Positions 53,084 to 63,647 of a stretch of DNA of 64,000 bases are shown one piece after another; position 1 is the first letter of the stretch; each line of letters opens with the position of its first letter. The notes beneath the pieces are model-generated. The model saw only the letters and a program-made list of their open reading frames with translations. It was not told the DNA's origin and did not search any database. The translations under genes were made by a program, and so were the position numbers. Origin of the DNA: Martinezella lusitana (GTDB taxonomy: Bacteria; Pseudomonadota; Alphaproteobacteria; Rhizobiales; Rhizobiaceae); assembly GCF_900094565.1 (NCBI RefSeq), contig NZ_FMAF01000005.1:1-64000 (forward strand), given 5' to 3'.

Positions 53084-53671
53084 ATGGGCCGTTCGCAATT
53101 GGAAAAGCAGAAGACGCACGAACGCATCGTCGCGCTTGCCGCTAAGCGGCTGCGGGAGGAAGGATTGGACGGGATCGGCGTCGCCGATCTGATGAAGGAA
53201 GCCGGGCTGACCGTCGGCGGCTTTTATAAGCACTTTGCTTCCCGCGACGAGTTGGTGGCGGAAGCGGTGGAATCGGCCGTTGGATCCTGGCGGAAGCATC
53301 AAGAGGAAAAAGGCATCGATCCGGCAAGTATTCCGCTGGACGCCTACGTGGACAATTATCTCAGCGAGCGTCATCGGGATCATTGCGGCGAGGGTTGCGC
53401 CTATGCCGCCCTGACGGCAGATATGGCCCGCAGCGGCGACGCCGTCCGCGCGATCGCGACGGAAGGGCTGCGGAAGAATTTCGAAGCGATGACCGCGCGC
53501 ATGCCTGAGCCGGAAACACGCGAGGCGCGACAGAAGGCGATCATCGCATCCTGCCTCATGACCGGCGCGCTGGGGCTAGCGCGGGTGGCCAACGACGAGG
53601 CATTTTCGAAAGAAATTCTGGAGACCGTAAAGCAGTTCGTGAAGGATCTGCCGAACGGCGGGACAAAATAG
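53084..53671 (+). CDS. TetR family transcriptional regulator
   Basis: A 195-residue regulator. The HTH is at ERIVALAAKRLREEGLDGIGVADLMKEAGLTVGGFYKHFASRDELVAEA. The C-terminal domain (CGEGCAYAALTADMAR) is like the LmrA/YxaF-type TetR group often found beside SDR or alkane-handling genes. The ATG at 53084 follows GAAAGGA. The extended frame from 53039 runs into the operator and is rejected. Confidence 0.92.
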   Translation: MGRSQLEKQKTHERIVALAAKRLREEGLDGIGVADLMKEAGLTVGGFYKHFASRDELVAEAVESAVGSWRKHQEEKGIDPASIPLDAYVDNYLSERHRDHCGEGCAYAALTADMARSGDAVRAIATEGLRKNFEAMTARMPEPETREARQKAIIASCLMTGALGLARVANDEAFSKEILETVKQFVKDLPNGGTK

Positions 53672-53723
53672 AAAGGCGGCCGGCAAATGCCGACCGCCAT
53701 GAATATCTGCAAGCTGCTGTCGA

Positions 53724-54338
53724 TTAGGCGGCGAGCGCCAGCTCGGCTGCGCGGGCCTGAGCAGCACCGATTGCCTTCTCGACTGCTTCCGGACCGAAAG
53801 CAATGCCTTCGATATAGACGGTCTCGACTTCAGTAATGCCGATGAAAGCGAGAACCGACTTCAGGTAGGGAACGGCGTGGTTCAGCGGAGCGGCCGGGCC
53901 TTCGGAATAAACGCCGCCGGATGCCAGCACGATATAGGCCTTCTTGCCGGTCGCCAGACCCTTCGGGCCGGTTTCCGTGTAGGTGAAGGTGCGGCCGGCG
54001 CGGGCGATGTTGTCGATCCAGGTCTTCAGCGAGGAATAGATGTTGAAGTTGATGAGGCCGGTGCCGATGACCAGCGTGTCGGCGGCAAGCAATTCGTCGA
54101 CCAACGCGTCGGAAACTTTGACGGCCTCGGCCTGTTCAGCCGTGCGGGCTTCGGCTGGCGTGCGGATGGCGCCGGTGAAAAGCTCATCGATATGCGGCAG
54201 GGGAGCGGACGACAGATCGCGGTGAACGATCGTCTTGCCCGGGTTCTGGGCCTTGATCTTGTCGGCAAGCTCGGTCGCGATCTTGGTGGAGAGGGAATCG
54301 GACCGCGGGCTGGATGTCAGAAGCAGAATGGAGGACAT
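53724..54338 (-). CDS. azoR: FMN-dependent NADH-azoreductase
   Basis: A 204-residue flavodoxin-fold enzyme that reduces azo dyes and quinones. It starts MSSILLLTSSPRSDSLST and has GTGLINFNIYSSLKTWIDNIARAGRTF and the ASGGVYSEG loop, which are AzoR signatures. The ATG at 54338 follows AAGGAAC. It is divergent from a LysR regulator, a common arrangement for control by quinone-like stress. Confidence 0.94.
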   Translation of the reverse strand: MSSILLLTSSPRSDSLSTKIATELADKIKAQNPGKTIVHRDLSSAPLPHIDELFTGAIRTPAEARTAEQAEAVKVSDALVDELLAADTLVIGTGLINFNIYSSLKTWIDNIARAGRTFTYTETGPKGLATGKKAYIVLASGGVYSEGPAAPLNHAVPYLKSVLAFIGITEVETVYIEGIAFGPEAVEKAIGAAQARAAELALAA

Positions 54339-54475
54339 GTTAGTGTTCCTTGTCAATGGGTTGCGATAGCCGGGTGGGAAGTTCGGCCATGTTTCGCGTC
54401 CATAGATAAGTCTTCAGTGCTATCGAGAAAAACTGTGATAATATGGATTGGAATGATCGATAAAATGGATAGCCC

Positions 54476-55444
54476 ATGCTTCCCAATCCAACGCTTGACC
54501 AATTGCAGGTTTTTCTGACCGTTGCCGAATCCGGCAGTTTCTCCGCGGCTTCGCGCGTGCTCAATCGCGCGCAGTCGGTGATCAGCTATACGATCGCCAA
54601 TCTCGAGGCGCAGCTTGAAATGCCGCTGTTCGAGCGCTCTGGCTCACGCCAGCCGAAGCTGACCGATGCGGGCAGGGTGATGCTCGAGGATGCGCGCCGC
54701 ATTCTCTCCGATCTCCAGGTGATGCGCGCCAGGGTCAAGGGCCTGAAGACCGGGCTCGAGGCGGAGGTCGCCGTCGCCATCAGCGTCATGGTGCCGACCA
54801 ATGCCACGGTCGACGTCCTGAGAGAGTTCCGTGATCGCTTCCCGTCCGTCTCGCTGCGGCTTGATGCCGGCGAGCTCGGCACGATGATGGAGCTGGTCGC
54901 CAGCGGCAAATCGACGATCGGAATCGGCGGCGCGGTCATAAAGCAGGACGATTCCATGGTGATCGAGCGCCTCGGCCACTCCTTCATGATGCCGGTCGCC
55001 TCACCTGGCCATCCACTTGCTCAGATCAGACGGCCGCTGACCCTCGCCGACGTGCGAGAAGAGGTGCAACTGGTCGTCACCGATGCTTCGAACCTCACCA
55101 AGGGCCGGGATTTCAATGTCCTGTCCTACAAGATCTGGCACCTCAGCGATATCGCGACCAAGCATCAGCTAATCCGCGGCGGCCTCGGCTGGGGCGGGCT
55201 GCCGGCGTCGCTGATCTATGAAGACCTGCAAAAGGGCCGGCTCGTGCATCTCGACCTCGACGCCTATGAGCAGGGCGAATATCCGATCTATGCAGTTCGC
55301 AAGCTCTCCAATCCCCCGGGTCCTGCGGCGGCCTGGATGATTGAGGCCTTCCGCGACCGCCTGTCGCAATGCCCGGACCGGGTGGATTTCAAGGCTGCCA
55401 TAGACGTGTTCCGTCCTGACGAAAACCAGCTGGCGGCGGAATGA
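54476..55444 (+). CDS. LysR family transcriptional regulator
   Basis: A 322-residue regulator. The N-terminal HTH is LDQLQVFLTVAESGSFSAASRVLNRAQSVISYTIANLE, and the rest is a LysR substrate-binding domain. It is divergent from azoR and is its likely activator. The stop codon lies inside a perfect inverted repeat that forms the terminator. Confidence 0.93.
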   Translation: MLPNPTLDQLQVFLTVAESGSFSAASRVLNRAQSVISYTIANLEAQLEMPLFERSGSRQPKLTDAGRVMLEDARRILSDLQVMRARVKGLKTGLEAEVAVAISVMVPTNATVDVLREFRDRFPSVSLRLDAGELGTMMELVASGKSTIGIGGAVIKQDDSMVIERLGHSFMMPVASPGHPLAQIRRPLTLADVREEVQLVVTDASNLTKGRDFNVLSYKIWHLSDIATKHQLIRGGLGWGGLPASLIYEDLQKGRLVHLDLDAYEQGEYPIYAVRKLSNPPGPAAAWMIEAFRDRLSQCPDRVDFKAAIDVFRPDENQLAAE

Positions 55445-55476
55445 AAATGGGCGCCCTCTGAGGCGCCCATTTTCAT
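55441..55476. terminator. Bidirectional terminator, perfect 15-bp hairpin
   Basis: ATGAAAATGGGCGCC (55441-55455) is exactly complementary to GGCGCCCATTTTCAT (55462-55476), with a 6-nt loop. The A/T bases at the stem ends supply U tracts in both directions. It includes the lysR stop codon and lies 20 bp from the convergent cpdB stop. Confidence 0.85.
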
Positions 55477-55496
55477 GTGTGGAATGGTGTAACCGA

Positions 55497-57485
<1,989 letters not shown>

Positions 57486-57622
57486 GGATGACTCCTTCTA
57501 CGATGGGGCTATGGTCCCTCGATCATCTCTCGGGCGAGGGAGATTAGGACGATTTTCGAAGGTGTGCACCAGGAATGTGACAGGCTTATTGTGACCGCGC
57601 TTCAGAGAGCGTCCGCATGCGG

Positions 57623-57982
57623 TCAGCGTTTCAGAACCGGCTTTATGTCCTTGTGGAAAAAGCGGAAATAGGAAGCGACCTTTGCCGACGCGTTGGACGA
57701 GCGATCGAACTCGATGCCGATGCGGCCATTATGGGCCCAGCGCACGAAACCGTCCAGCAAACCGATATCGTCGCATTCGACGCGAACCTTGCTGCCTGCG
57801 GCCGCATAGAGCGGCGACTGCAGATCGAGAGCGATTCCTCTGGCGGAAATGTTGACGACTCGTCCTGCAGCAAGCTTGGTGAAATATCGGACTTGACCCG
57901 TCAGCCGGGCATAATGGCGCGGCGAACCTCGCGACTTGATCTTCAGGTTGCCTTGAACGAGAGATTTGGAAAAGGGCTGCAT
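57623..57982 (-). CDS. PilZ domain protein (probable c-di-GMP receptor)
   Basis: A 119-residue single-domain protein. Both PilZ motifs are visible: R-x3-R in PRHYARL (about residues 21-27) and N-x-S-x2-G in VVNISARGIAL (about 43-53). It should bind cyclic di-GMP in the cytosol and influence motility, polysaccharide or adhesion functions. The target is not evident from the neighbours. Confidence 0.88.
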   Translation of the reverse strand: MQPFSKSLVQGNLKIKSRGSPRHYARLTGQVRYFTKLAAGRVVNISARGIALDLQSPLYAAAGSKVRVECDDIGLLDGFVRWAHNGRIGIEFDRSSNASAKVASYFRFFHKDIKPVLKR

Positions 57983-58204
57983 GGTGTTATTCCGGTTCGC
58001 ATATCTTTTTCAGTCTTTGCATAGCATGCAAGCATTGAAAGATTCTGAGGGTAACCGCTAAAATTGTAGCCGAGCGTCCCGAATCGGTACCACGCGATCA
58101 GGGGATTGCCTTGGAGGCTCCCGAAAGGCCTGGCAGATTTTCCGATGTTGGTCAGCCTGCGCGCGACCGGCGATTTGGATACAGCTATTGGAGAGGGAAG
58201 GATA

Positions 58205-59008
58205 TTGCGCATCGTTTCCTTGAATGCATGGGGCGGCCGGCTGCATGAGCCGTTGATGCCCTACCTCGTCGATATCGATGCGGATGTGTTGTGCCTGCAG
58301 GAAGTGGTTCGGACACTCGATGCCGAATCCGAATGGCTTGTTTATCGCGACCACGGCGTCGAGCTCCTGCAGCGGGCCAATCTCTTCGAGGAGCTGAAGG
58401 CCGCTTTGCCGGCCCATGATGCGTTCTTCTCGCCCGTTGCGCGCGGCGATCTCTTCGACGGCGATCGGCGGCTGCAGTCCGAATTCGGGCTGGCGACCTT
58501 TGTGCGCAGGACCTATCCGATCATCGGCCAAGCCGTGGGTTTCATCCATGGCGAATTCTCGGCCGATGGGTGGGGACCGCATCCGCGGTCGCGCAACGCG
58601 CATTGCATTCGTCTCTTCGACTACGAGCACGGCTACCCGATCACGATCGCCCAGATGCATGGCCTGCGAGACATCGAAGGCAAGGGCGATAAGCCAGCGC
58701 GCCGCCATCAGGCGGACGCACTGGTCGAGCTTATCCGCCAGGTCCGGCAGGATGGCGAGCGACTGGTCGTCTGCGGCGATTTCAACGTGCTGCCGGGCAG
58801 CGTTACATTCGAAATCCTCGGCAGCCTGGGGCTTGTCGATCTCGTCACCTCGCGGGGACATGGCGACACCCGCACCTCCCACTATCGCAAGGAGCCGCGC
58901 TTTGCCGACTACATGCTGGTAACGCCGGATATCGAGGTGATCAATTTCGACCCCGTGGCCGAACCTGAAGTTTCCGATCACCGCGCATTGCTGCTGGACC
59001 TGCGCTGA
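58205..59008 (+). CDS. Endonuclease/exonuclease/phosphatase family protein
   Basis: A 267-residue EEP-fold hydrolase. It has the motifs IVSLNAWGG, DVLCLQEV (metal Glu), a catalytic-type His/Asn set in MHGLRD and CGDFNVLPGS, and the closing SDHRALLLDL. The exact substrate (DNA, phosphodiester or lipid) is unclear. The TTG at 58205 is chosen because AGGGAAGGA lies just upstream and the family usually begins at this strand. Starts at 58106 or 58145 would add an unrelated leader. Confidence 0.85.
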   Translation: MRIVSLNAWGGRLHEPLMPYLVDIDADVLCLQEVVRTLDAESEWLVYRDHGVELLQRANLFEELKAALPAHDAFFSPVARGDLFDGDRRLQSEFGLATFVRRTYPIIGQAVGFIHGEFSADGWGPHPRSRNAHCIRLFDYEHGYPITIAQMHGLRDIEGKGDKPARRHQADALVELIRQVRQDGERLVVCGDFNVLPGSVTFEILGSLGLVDLVTSRGHGDTRTSHYRKEPRFADYMLVTPDIEVINFDPVAEPEVSDHRALLLDLR

Positions 59009-59014
59009 CTGGGA

Positions 59015-59476
59015 TCAGAGACCGACATTCGGCCGGTCGATGATTTCGCGCAGGGCAAAGCTGGAATTGATCTTAACGACATGCGGCAGCGCAGAGAGCC
59101 AATCGCGATGGATGCGCTCATAGTCCTCGAGGTCCCGCGCGGCGACGCGCAATATGTAGTCGTATTCGCCCGACATGAGATAGCAGGCGAGCACATTCGG
59201 ACAGCGCTTCACCGCCGTTTCGAATTCCGAAAGCGTCTTGGCGAACTGGCCGGATAGCGAGATGTGCACGATGGCGATCATCTTATAGTCCAGCGCCTTG
59301 TGCGACAGGTGCGCGTGATAGCCGTCGATGACGCCGTTCTTTTCGAGAATATCGAGCCTGCGCGAGCAGGCTGATGGCGAAAGGCCGACCTTTTCGGCCA
59401 GTTCCGCATTGGTGATCCGCGCGTTCTGCTGCAGCATCCGCAGAATCGAATGATCGATGGCGTCGAGGTCAGACAT
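59015..59476 (-). CDS. Lrp/AsnC family regulator of alanine dehydrogenase
   Basis: A 153-residue feast/famine regulator. The HTH (LDAIDHSILRMLQQNARITNAELAEKVGLSPSACSRRLDILE) is followed by a RAM ligand domain (YKMIAIVHISLSGQ...YDYILRVAARDL). It is divergent from ald with 151 bp between them. This is the known AldR/Lrp-ald arrangement, so it probably controls ald in response to alanine or other amino acids. Confidence 0.94.
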   Translation of the reverse strand: MSDLDAIDHSILRMLQQNARITNAELAEKVGLSPSACSRRLDILEKNGVIDGYHAHLSHKALDYKMIAIVHISLSGQFAKTLSEFETAVKRCPNVLACYLMSGEYDYILRVAARDLEDYERIHRDWLSALPHVVKINSSFALREIIDRPNVGL

Positions 59477-59627
59477 TCGAAGATCTTTCGAAAAAACTCT
59501 TATCCGCGCAATAAATCACGAAAAATGACCGTAACGCAAATCGTCTTTGCAAGGACATTTCAGGGCGGAGGTGGTCTGATTTCCCTTGGAGAAATTGCAT
59601 ACGCAAAAGCATTCGAGGAGGAATGAA

Positions 59628-60746
59628 ATGCGCGTTGGTTGCCCGAAGGAAATCAAGAACCACGAATATCGCGTCGGCCTGACGCCGGCATCCGTTCGTG
59701 AATATGTCGCCCACGGCCACGAGGTCTGGGTCGAGACGAAGGCCGGTGCCGGCATCGGCGCCGATGACCATGCCTATGCCGCCGCCGGCGCCAAGATCGC
59801 TGCAAGCGCCAAGGATATTTTCGAGAAGTGCGACATGATCGTCAAGGTCAAGGAGCCGCAGCCCTCCGAATGGGCGCAGCTTCGCGACGGCCAGCTTCTC
59901 TACACATATCTGCATCTGGCACCCGATCCTGAGCAGACCAAGGGCCTGCTCGCCTCCGGCGTAACCGCCATCGCCTATGAGACCGTCACCGATGAGCGCG
60001 GCGGCCTGCCGTTGCTGGCGCCGATGTCCGAGGTCGCCGGCCGTCTATCGATCCAGGCGGGCGCGACGGCGTTGCAGAAGGCCAATGGCGGTCTCGGCAT
60101 CCTGCTCGGGGGCGTGCCGGGTGTGCTGCCGGCCAAGGTCGCCATCATCGGCGGCGGTGTGGTCGGTCTGCATGCCGCCAAGATGGCGGCCGGTCTCGGC
60201 GCCGATGTCAGCATCCTCGATCGTTCCCTGCCACGGCTGCGCCAGCTGGACGATATCTTCAACGGTCGCGTCCACACGCGCTATTCCAGCATCCAGGCGC
60301 TGGAAGAGGAGGTCTTCACCGCCGATCTCGTGATCGGCGCCGTCTTGATCCCCGGTGCCGCCGCGCCGAAGCTCGTCACGCGTGAGATGCTGTCGGGCAT
60401 GAAGAGCAGCTCCGTCATCGTCGATGTCGCCATCGATCAGGGCGGCTGCTTCGAAACCTCGCATGCCACAACCCATTCGGACCCGACCTACGTGGTCGAA
60501 GGCGTTGTGCATTACTGTGTCGCCAACATGCCGGGCGCGGTTCCGGTCACCTCGGCGCATGCCTTGAACAACGCCACCATCTATCACGGCCTCGCATTGG
60601 CTGATCGCGGTCTGCGCGCCATCGCCGAAGACAAGCACCTCCGCAATGGCCTCAACGTGCACAAGGGCCGCATTACCAACAAGCCGGTGGCCGAAGCGCT
60701 TGGCTATGAAGCCGTCGCGCCCGAAAGCATCCTGAACGTGGCGTAA
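59628..60746 (+). CDS. ald: Alanine dehydrogenase
   Basis: A 372-residue NAD-dependent enzyme for L-alanine/pyruvate + NH3 interconversion, relevant to nitrogen exchange in rhizobia. It starts MRVGCPKEIKNHEYRVGLTP. Catalytic-type Lys and His lie in MIVKVKEP and YTYLHLAP. The Rossmann motif is AIIGGGVVGLHAAKMA. The ATG at 59628 follows GAGGAGG, and the upstream ATG at 59586 is not needed. Confidence 0.97.
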   Translation: MRVGCPKEIKNHEYRVGLTPASVREYVAHGHEVWVETKAGAGIGADDHAYAAAGAKIAASAKDIFEKCDMIVKVKEPQPSEWAQLRDGQLLYTYLHLAPDPEQTKGLLASGVTAIAYETVTDERGGLPLLAPMSEVAGRLSIQAGATALQKANGGLGILLGGVPGVLPAKVAIIGGGVVGLHAAKMAAGLGADVSILDRSLPRLRQLDDIFNGRVHTRYSSIQALEEEVFTADLVIGAVLIPGAAAPKLVTREMLSGMKSSSVIVDVAIDQGGCFETSHATTHSDPTYVVEGVVHYCVANMPGAVPVTSAHALNNATIYHGLALADRGLRAIAEDKHLRNGLNVHKGRITNKPVAEALGYEAVAPESILNVA

Positions 60747-60773
60747 AGCCCATCGCGCTCACGTCAGATGGAG

Positions 60774-60807
60774 GCGCCGGCATCAGCATATGCCGGCGCT
60801 TCTTTCT
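60774..60807 (+). terminator. Terminator of ald
   Basis: A perfect 10-bp stem, GCGCCGGCAT (60774-60783) with ATGCCGGCGC (60790-60799), has a 6-nt loop and is followed by TTCTTTCT. It is 28 bp after the ald stop. Confidence 0.85.
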
Positions 60808-60848
60808 ACTGCGCCGCGCGCCCTTTTGGCGCGCAAAGGACGCAGTAG
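60806..60848. repeat. 43-bp palindromic element
   Basis: The outer arms CTACTGCG (60806-60813) and CGCAGTAG (60841-60848) enclose the inner arms GCGCGCC (60816-60822) and GGCGCGC (60828-60834). Both are perfect. It directly follows the ald terminator in the convergent gap. It may be a dispersed intergenic palindrome. Confidence 0.55.
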
Positions 60849-60874
60849 CATTTAAATAGCGCATAACCGCTGGG

Positions 60875-61348
60875 TTATACGCGGTCTATCCGGCACTGAT
60901 AGCAATTGTTGCGCGCCGAGCGGACATGGACATAGGCGATGTCCGCGCGCTCGAGCAGCGACGTGGCATAGGCGGGAATATCGCCGATTGGCGTCACGGC
61001 ACCTGTTCCGTAGACGATGCGGTTGTTCTTGCCGTAGCCGCGCACGATGAAATCCCGGCTGGTTGCCAGCACCGGCGGCAGGACTTCTTCCGCCTCGTAG
61101 CGTTTGCAGGGCGTCTTGTGCAGGAAGATCGGGCCGGTCTCCGCATAGGGTTGCAATTCAGGGAAGGGCCGATAGGCGAAGACGAAAAGCTCCTCGCCGG
61201 CATCGATATTGCGCAGGCAATGGCGGCAGGGATGGCCGGGGCCGTCGGAGATCATGGTCTCCGGCTGGTGACCATAGGCGTCCGTACCTCCGTTCCAGAG
61301 CATTTCGGCGTCGGATGTCGGCATGGCGGAAAAGGCGATGGTGGACAT
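60875..61348 (-). CDS. DUF1203 family protein
   Basis: A 157-residue protein matching DUF1203: PGHPCRHCLRNIDAGEELFVFAYRPF, GPIFLHKTPCKRYE, then the C-terminal ARNNCYQCRIDRV. Conserved C-x2-C pairs at both ends hint at a metal site. The function of the family is unknown. The ATG follows AAGGAGA. It is convergent with ald. Confidence 0.88.
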   Translation of the reverse strand: MSTIAFSAMPTSDAEMLWNGGTDAYGHQPETMISDGPGHPCRHCLRNIDAGEELFVFAYRPFPELQPYAETGPIFLHKTPCKRYEAEEVLPPVLATSRDFIVRGYGKNNRIVYGTGAVTPIGDIPAYATSLLERADIAYVHVRSARNNCYQCRIDRV

Positions 61349-61417
61349 GGAAATCTCCTTGTGGGGTTTACCATGTGATGCCTTAGGCCATCGCGCGAAG
61401 CCACCCGATTCCTGCCG

Positions 61418-61984
61418 CTAGTTGTTCTTGGCGAACTCCAGCAGTTCTTTATCGCTCAACGGCCTGACAATGCCTTGGCCGGTGGAAATCGGCGAAAAGC
61501 CGAACATCTGGTAGAGCTGAAGCGCTCGCGGATGATCGAGATCGTTTGTGGTCGTTATGATCCGTTGCGGGTTCAGCGTCCATATGGCGTACAGCGACTG
61601 GAGCAGGAACCATTTGCCGATGCCGAGGCCGAGCGCATGCTCCATGAGGCCGAAATGGCTGAGTTCGATGGTTTCCTCGTCCTGGCGGAAATATTCGAAG
61701 AAGCCGGCCGGAGCGCCGTTGACATAAAGCACGCTGATATCGTTGCGCTGATCGTGAAGGATCGCCGTCAGCTCCTCGTCAGACATGCGCAGCCGGTCGA
61801 CCCAATGCCAGCGAGCCCCGACCTGACGGTAGAGATAGCGATAGAAGGGCAGCGGAATGCCCGGCGCACGCATTATAGCCGTCTGAATATTGACCGGCAT
61901 CGCCAGGCTCGTCTTGGGCGGCGCGGTCATTTCCAGACGGGTGATGTGGACTTTGATCGACGAAGGCGTTTTCACGGATGCCAT
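61418..61984 (-). CDS. GNAT family N-acetyltransferase
   Basis: A 188-residue protein with the GNAT core: FYRYLYRQVGARWHWVDR at the N-terminal part, ELSHFGLMEHALGLGIGKWFLLQSLY for acetyl-CoA binding, and HPRALQLYQMFGF at the end. The substrate is unknown. The start at 61984 is 2 bp after the sseA stop, so it is in the sseA operon. Upstream in-frame codons lie inside sseA. Confidence 0.87.
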   Translation of the reverse strand: MASVKTPSSIKVHITRLEMTAPPKTSLAMPVNIQTAIMRAPGIPLPFYRYLYRQVGARWHWVDRLRMSDEELTAILHDQRNDISVLYVNGAPAGFFEYFRQDEETIELSHFGLMEHALGLGIGKWFLLQSLYAIWTLNPQRIITTTNDLDHPRALQLYQMFGFSPISTGQGIVRPLSDKELLEFAKNN

Positions 61985-61986
61985 GC

Positions 61987-62844
61987 TCAATCTTGACCGG
62001 TAGCGATCGGTGTGTCCGCGCGGCTGCCCCACTCAGACCATGAGCCATCGTAGAGCTTGTTGCCGCTGTGGCCGAGCGATTCGAGCGCCAATGTGATGAT
62101 GGCGGCGGTAATGCCGGAGCCGCAGGTGGTCACGACGGGCTTGTCGAGATCGATGCCGGCCTTTTCTATGGTCTCACGCAGCTCGGGCAGCGACTTGAAC
62201 TTGCCGTTGGTGGCGAAGACGCCCGATGGCAGGCTCTTGGCGCCCGGCATGTGGCCGGAGCGCATGCCTTCGCGCGGTTCCGGTTCCACAGCAGCAAAGC
62301 GGCCGGCGCTGCGGGCATCGGCGATCTGCAGGGAACGGCTGTCGACGATATCTCGCATCTCGTCGAGCGCAACGACGCGGCTGCCATTGAAATTCGGCTT
62401 GAAGGTTGCGGGTTCGAATGTCGGAAGTGCCGTTTCCAGCGGCCGACCTTCGGCCTTCCAGCCGTCGAGCCCTCCATCGAGCACGAAGACGTTCGGCGCG
62501 CCCATGACGATGTGGAACAGCCACCAGACGCGCGGCGAGGCAAACAGGCCGGGGCCGTCATAGACGACGATGCGATCGGTCTCGCTGATGCCGAGCTTGC
62601 CGACCTCTGCCGCAAAGAGCTCGGGCGAGGGCACCATATGCGGCAGGTTGGTCGAGTGATCGGCGATCTTGTCCTGATCGAAGCGGATCGCGCCCGGAAT
62701 ATGGCCGCCGGCATATTCGGCATCGGCATTGCGCTTCTGCGCCGGCAGATAGAAGGAGGCGTCGAGGATGCGCAGGTCCTTGGCACCCAGCTCGCTCTGC
62801 AGCCAGTCCGCGGATACGACGAAACGGCTTTTGTCCGCTGCCAT
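61987..62844 (-). CDS. sseA: 3-mercaptopyruvate sulfurtransferase
   Basis: A 285-residue two-domain rhodanese that transfers sulfur from 3-mercaptopyruvate to thiols or cyanide. The active-site loop TTCGSGITA carries the catalytic Cys and the CG(S/T)G(V/I)(T/S) signature of mercaptopyruvate rather than thiosulfate enzymes. The N-terminal rhodanese domain (ILDASFYLPAQKRNA, YDGPGLFASPRVWW) is non-catalytic, as usual. It is near an AlaX gene and a cysteine synthase-family gene. Confidence 0.95.
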   Translation of the reverse strand: MAADKSRFVVSADWLQSELGAKDLRILDASFYLPAQKRNADAEYAGGHIPGAIRFDQDKIADHSTNLPHMVPSPELFAAEVGKLGISETDRIVVYDGPGLFASPRVWWLFHIVMGAPNVFVLDGGLDGWKAEGRPLETALPTFEPATFKPNFNGSRVVALDEMRDIVDSRSLQIADARSAGRFAAVEPEPREGMRSGHMPGAKSLPSGVFATNGKFKSLPELRETIEKAGIDLDKPVVTTCGSGITAAIITLALESLGHSGNKLYDGSWSEWGSRADTPIATGQD

Positions 62845-62905
62845 GATGATCTCTCCCTGCTATGGTTTCTTGATCTCGGTGTCGGGATATCGACGCTTGC
62901 CGGCG

Positions 62906-63643
62906 TCAGTTTTCGTCGGTCGGGGCGCCGAAACGGATGCGGAAACGGCGGTTTTCCTTGCCCTTCTTCTCGATCTTGGCGATGTGAATCGCTCCGACCT
63001 CCTGCGTCTCCGACACATGTGTGCCGCCACAGGGCTGGCTGTCAACGGCGGAGTCATCTCCGATGCAGACAAGGCTGACGCGGCCGAGGCCGATCGGCGG
63101 GCGCACATTCTTGGATTTGACGATACCCGGATTGGCGGCCAGCTCCTCGTCGGTGATCCACCGGAGGAAAACGGGATGGTTTTCGTTGACCAGCGCCATC
63201 ATCCTGGCGGTCACCTCGTCCTTGTCGATCGTCTCGCTCATGTCGAAATCGACCCGACTTTCATCCTCGCCGACCGCAGCACCCGTAATCGGATAGGGGC
63301 AGACGACCGAGAGCAAGTGACAGGCCGTATGCATGCGCATCAGCTTGTAGCGACGCGGCCAGTCGACGTGCAACACCAGCTTTTCGCCGAGGATGGGCTG
63401 CGCCTCGCCCTCGAGCGGCACATGAATGATGATGTCCTTGATCGGCCCGTGCCTGGTCTGGCCGAGCATGATCTTGGAGCCATCGGCGCGCTCGAAGAAA
63501 CCGGTATCGCCCGGCTGGCCGCCGGAGGTGGCGTAAAAGCAGGTCTGATCGAGCTCGATGCCCCCATCCTCGTGGATCGCGGTCACGACCGCTTCGGCGG
63601 TCGAGAGGTAGAAATCGTCACGGTAGAGGGCATTCACGGCCAT
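62906..63643 (-). CDS. AlaX-type alanyl-tRNA editing protein
   Basis: A 245-residue free-standing editing domain related to the AlaRS second additional domain. It hydrolyses Ser- or Gly-tRNA(Ala). Zinc ligands are visible in RMHTACHLL (H-x3-H) and QPCGGTHV (C-x3-H). The N-terminal strand with FYATSGGQPGDTG matches AlaX-M/L types. It lies between cysteine synthase-family and sseA genes on the same strand. Confidence 0.92.
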   Translation of the reverse strand: MAVNALYRDDFYLSTAEAVVTAIHEDGGIELDQTCFYATSGGQPGDTGFFERADGSKIMLGQTRHGPIKDIIIHVPLEGEAQPILGEKLVLHVDWPRRYKLMRMHTACHLLSVVCPYPITGAAVGEDESRVDFDMSETIDKDEVTARMMALVNENHPVFLRWITDEELAANPGIVKSKNVRPPIGLGRVSLVCIGDDSAVDSQPCGGTHVSETQEVGAIHIAKIEKKGKENRRFRIRFGAPTDEN

Positions 63644-63647
63644 GGGA

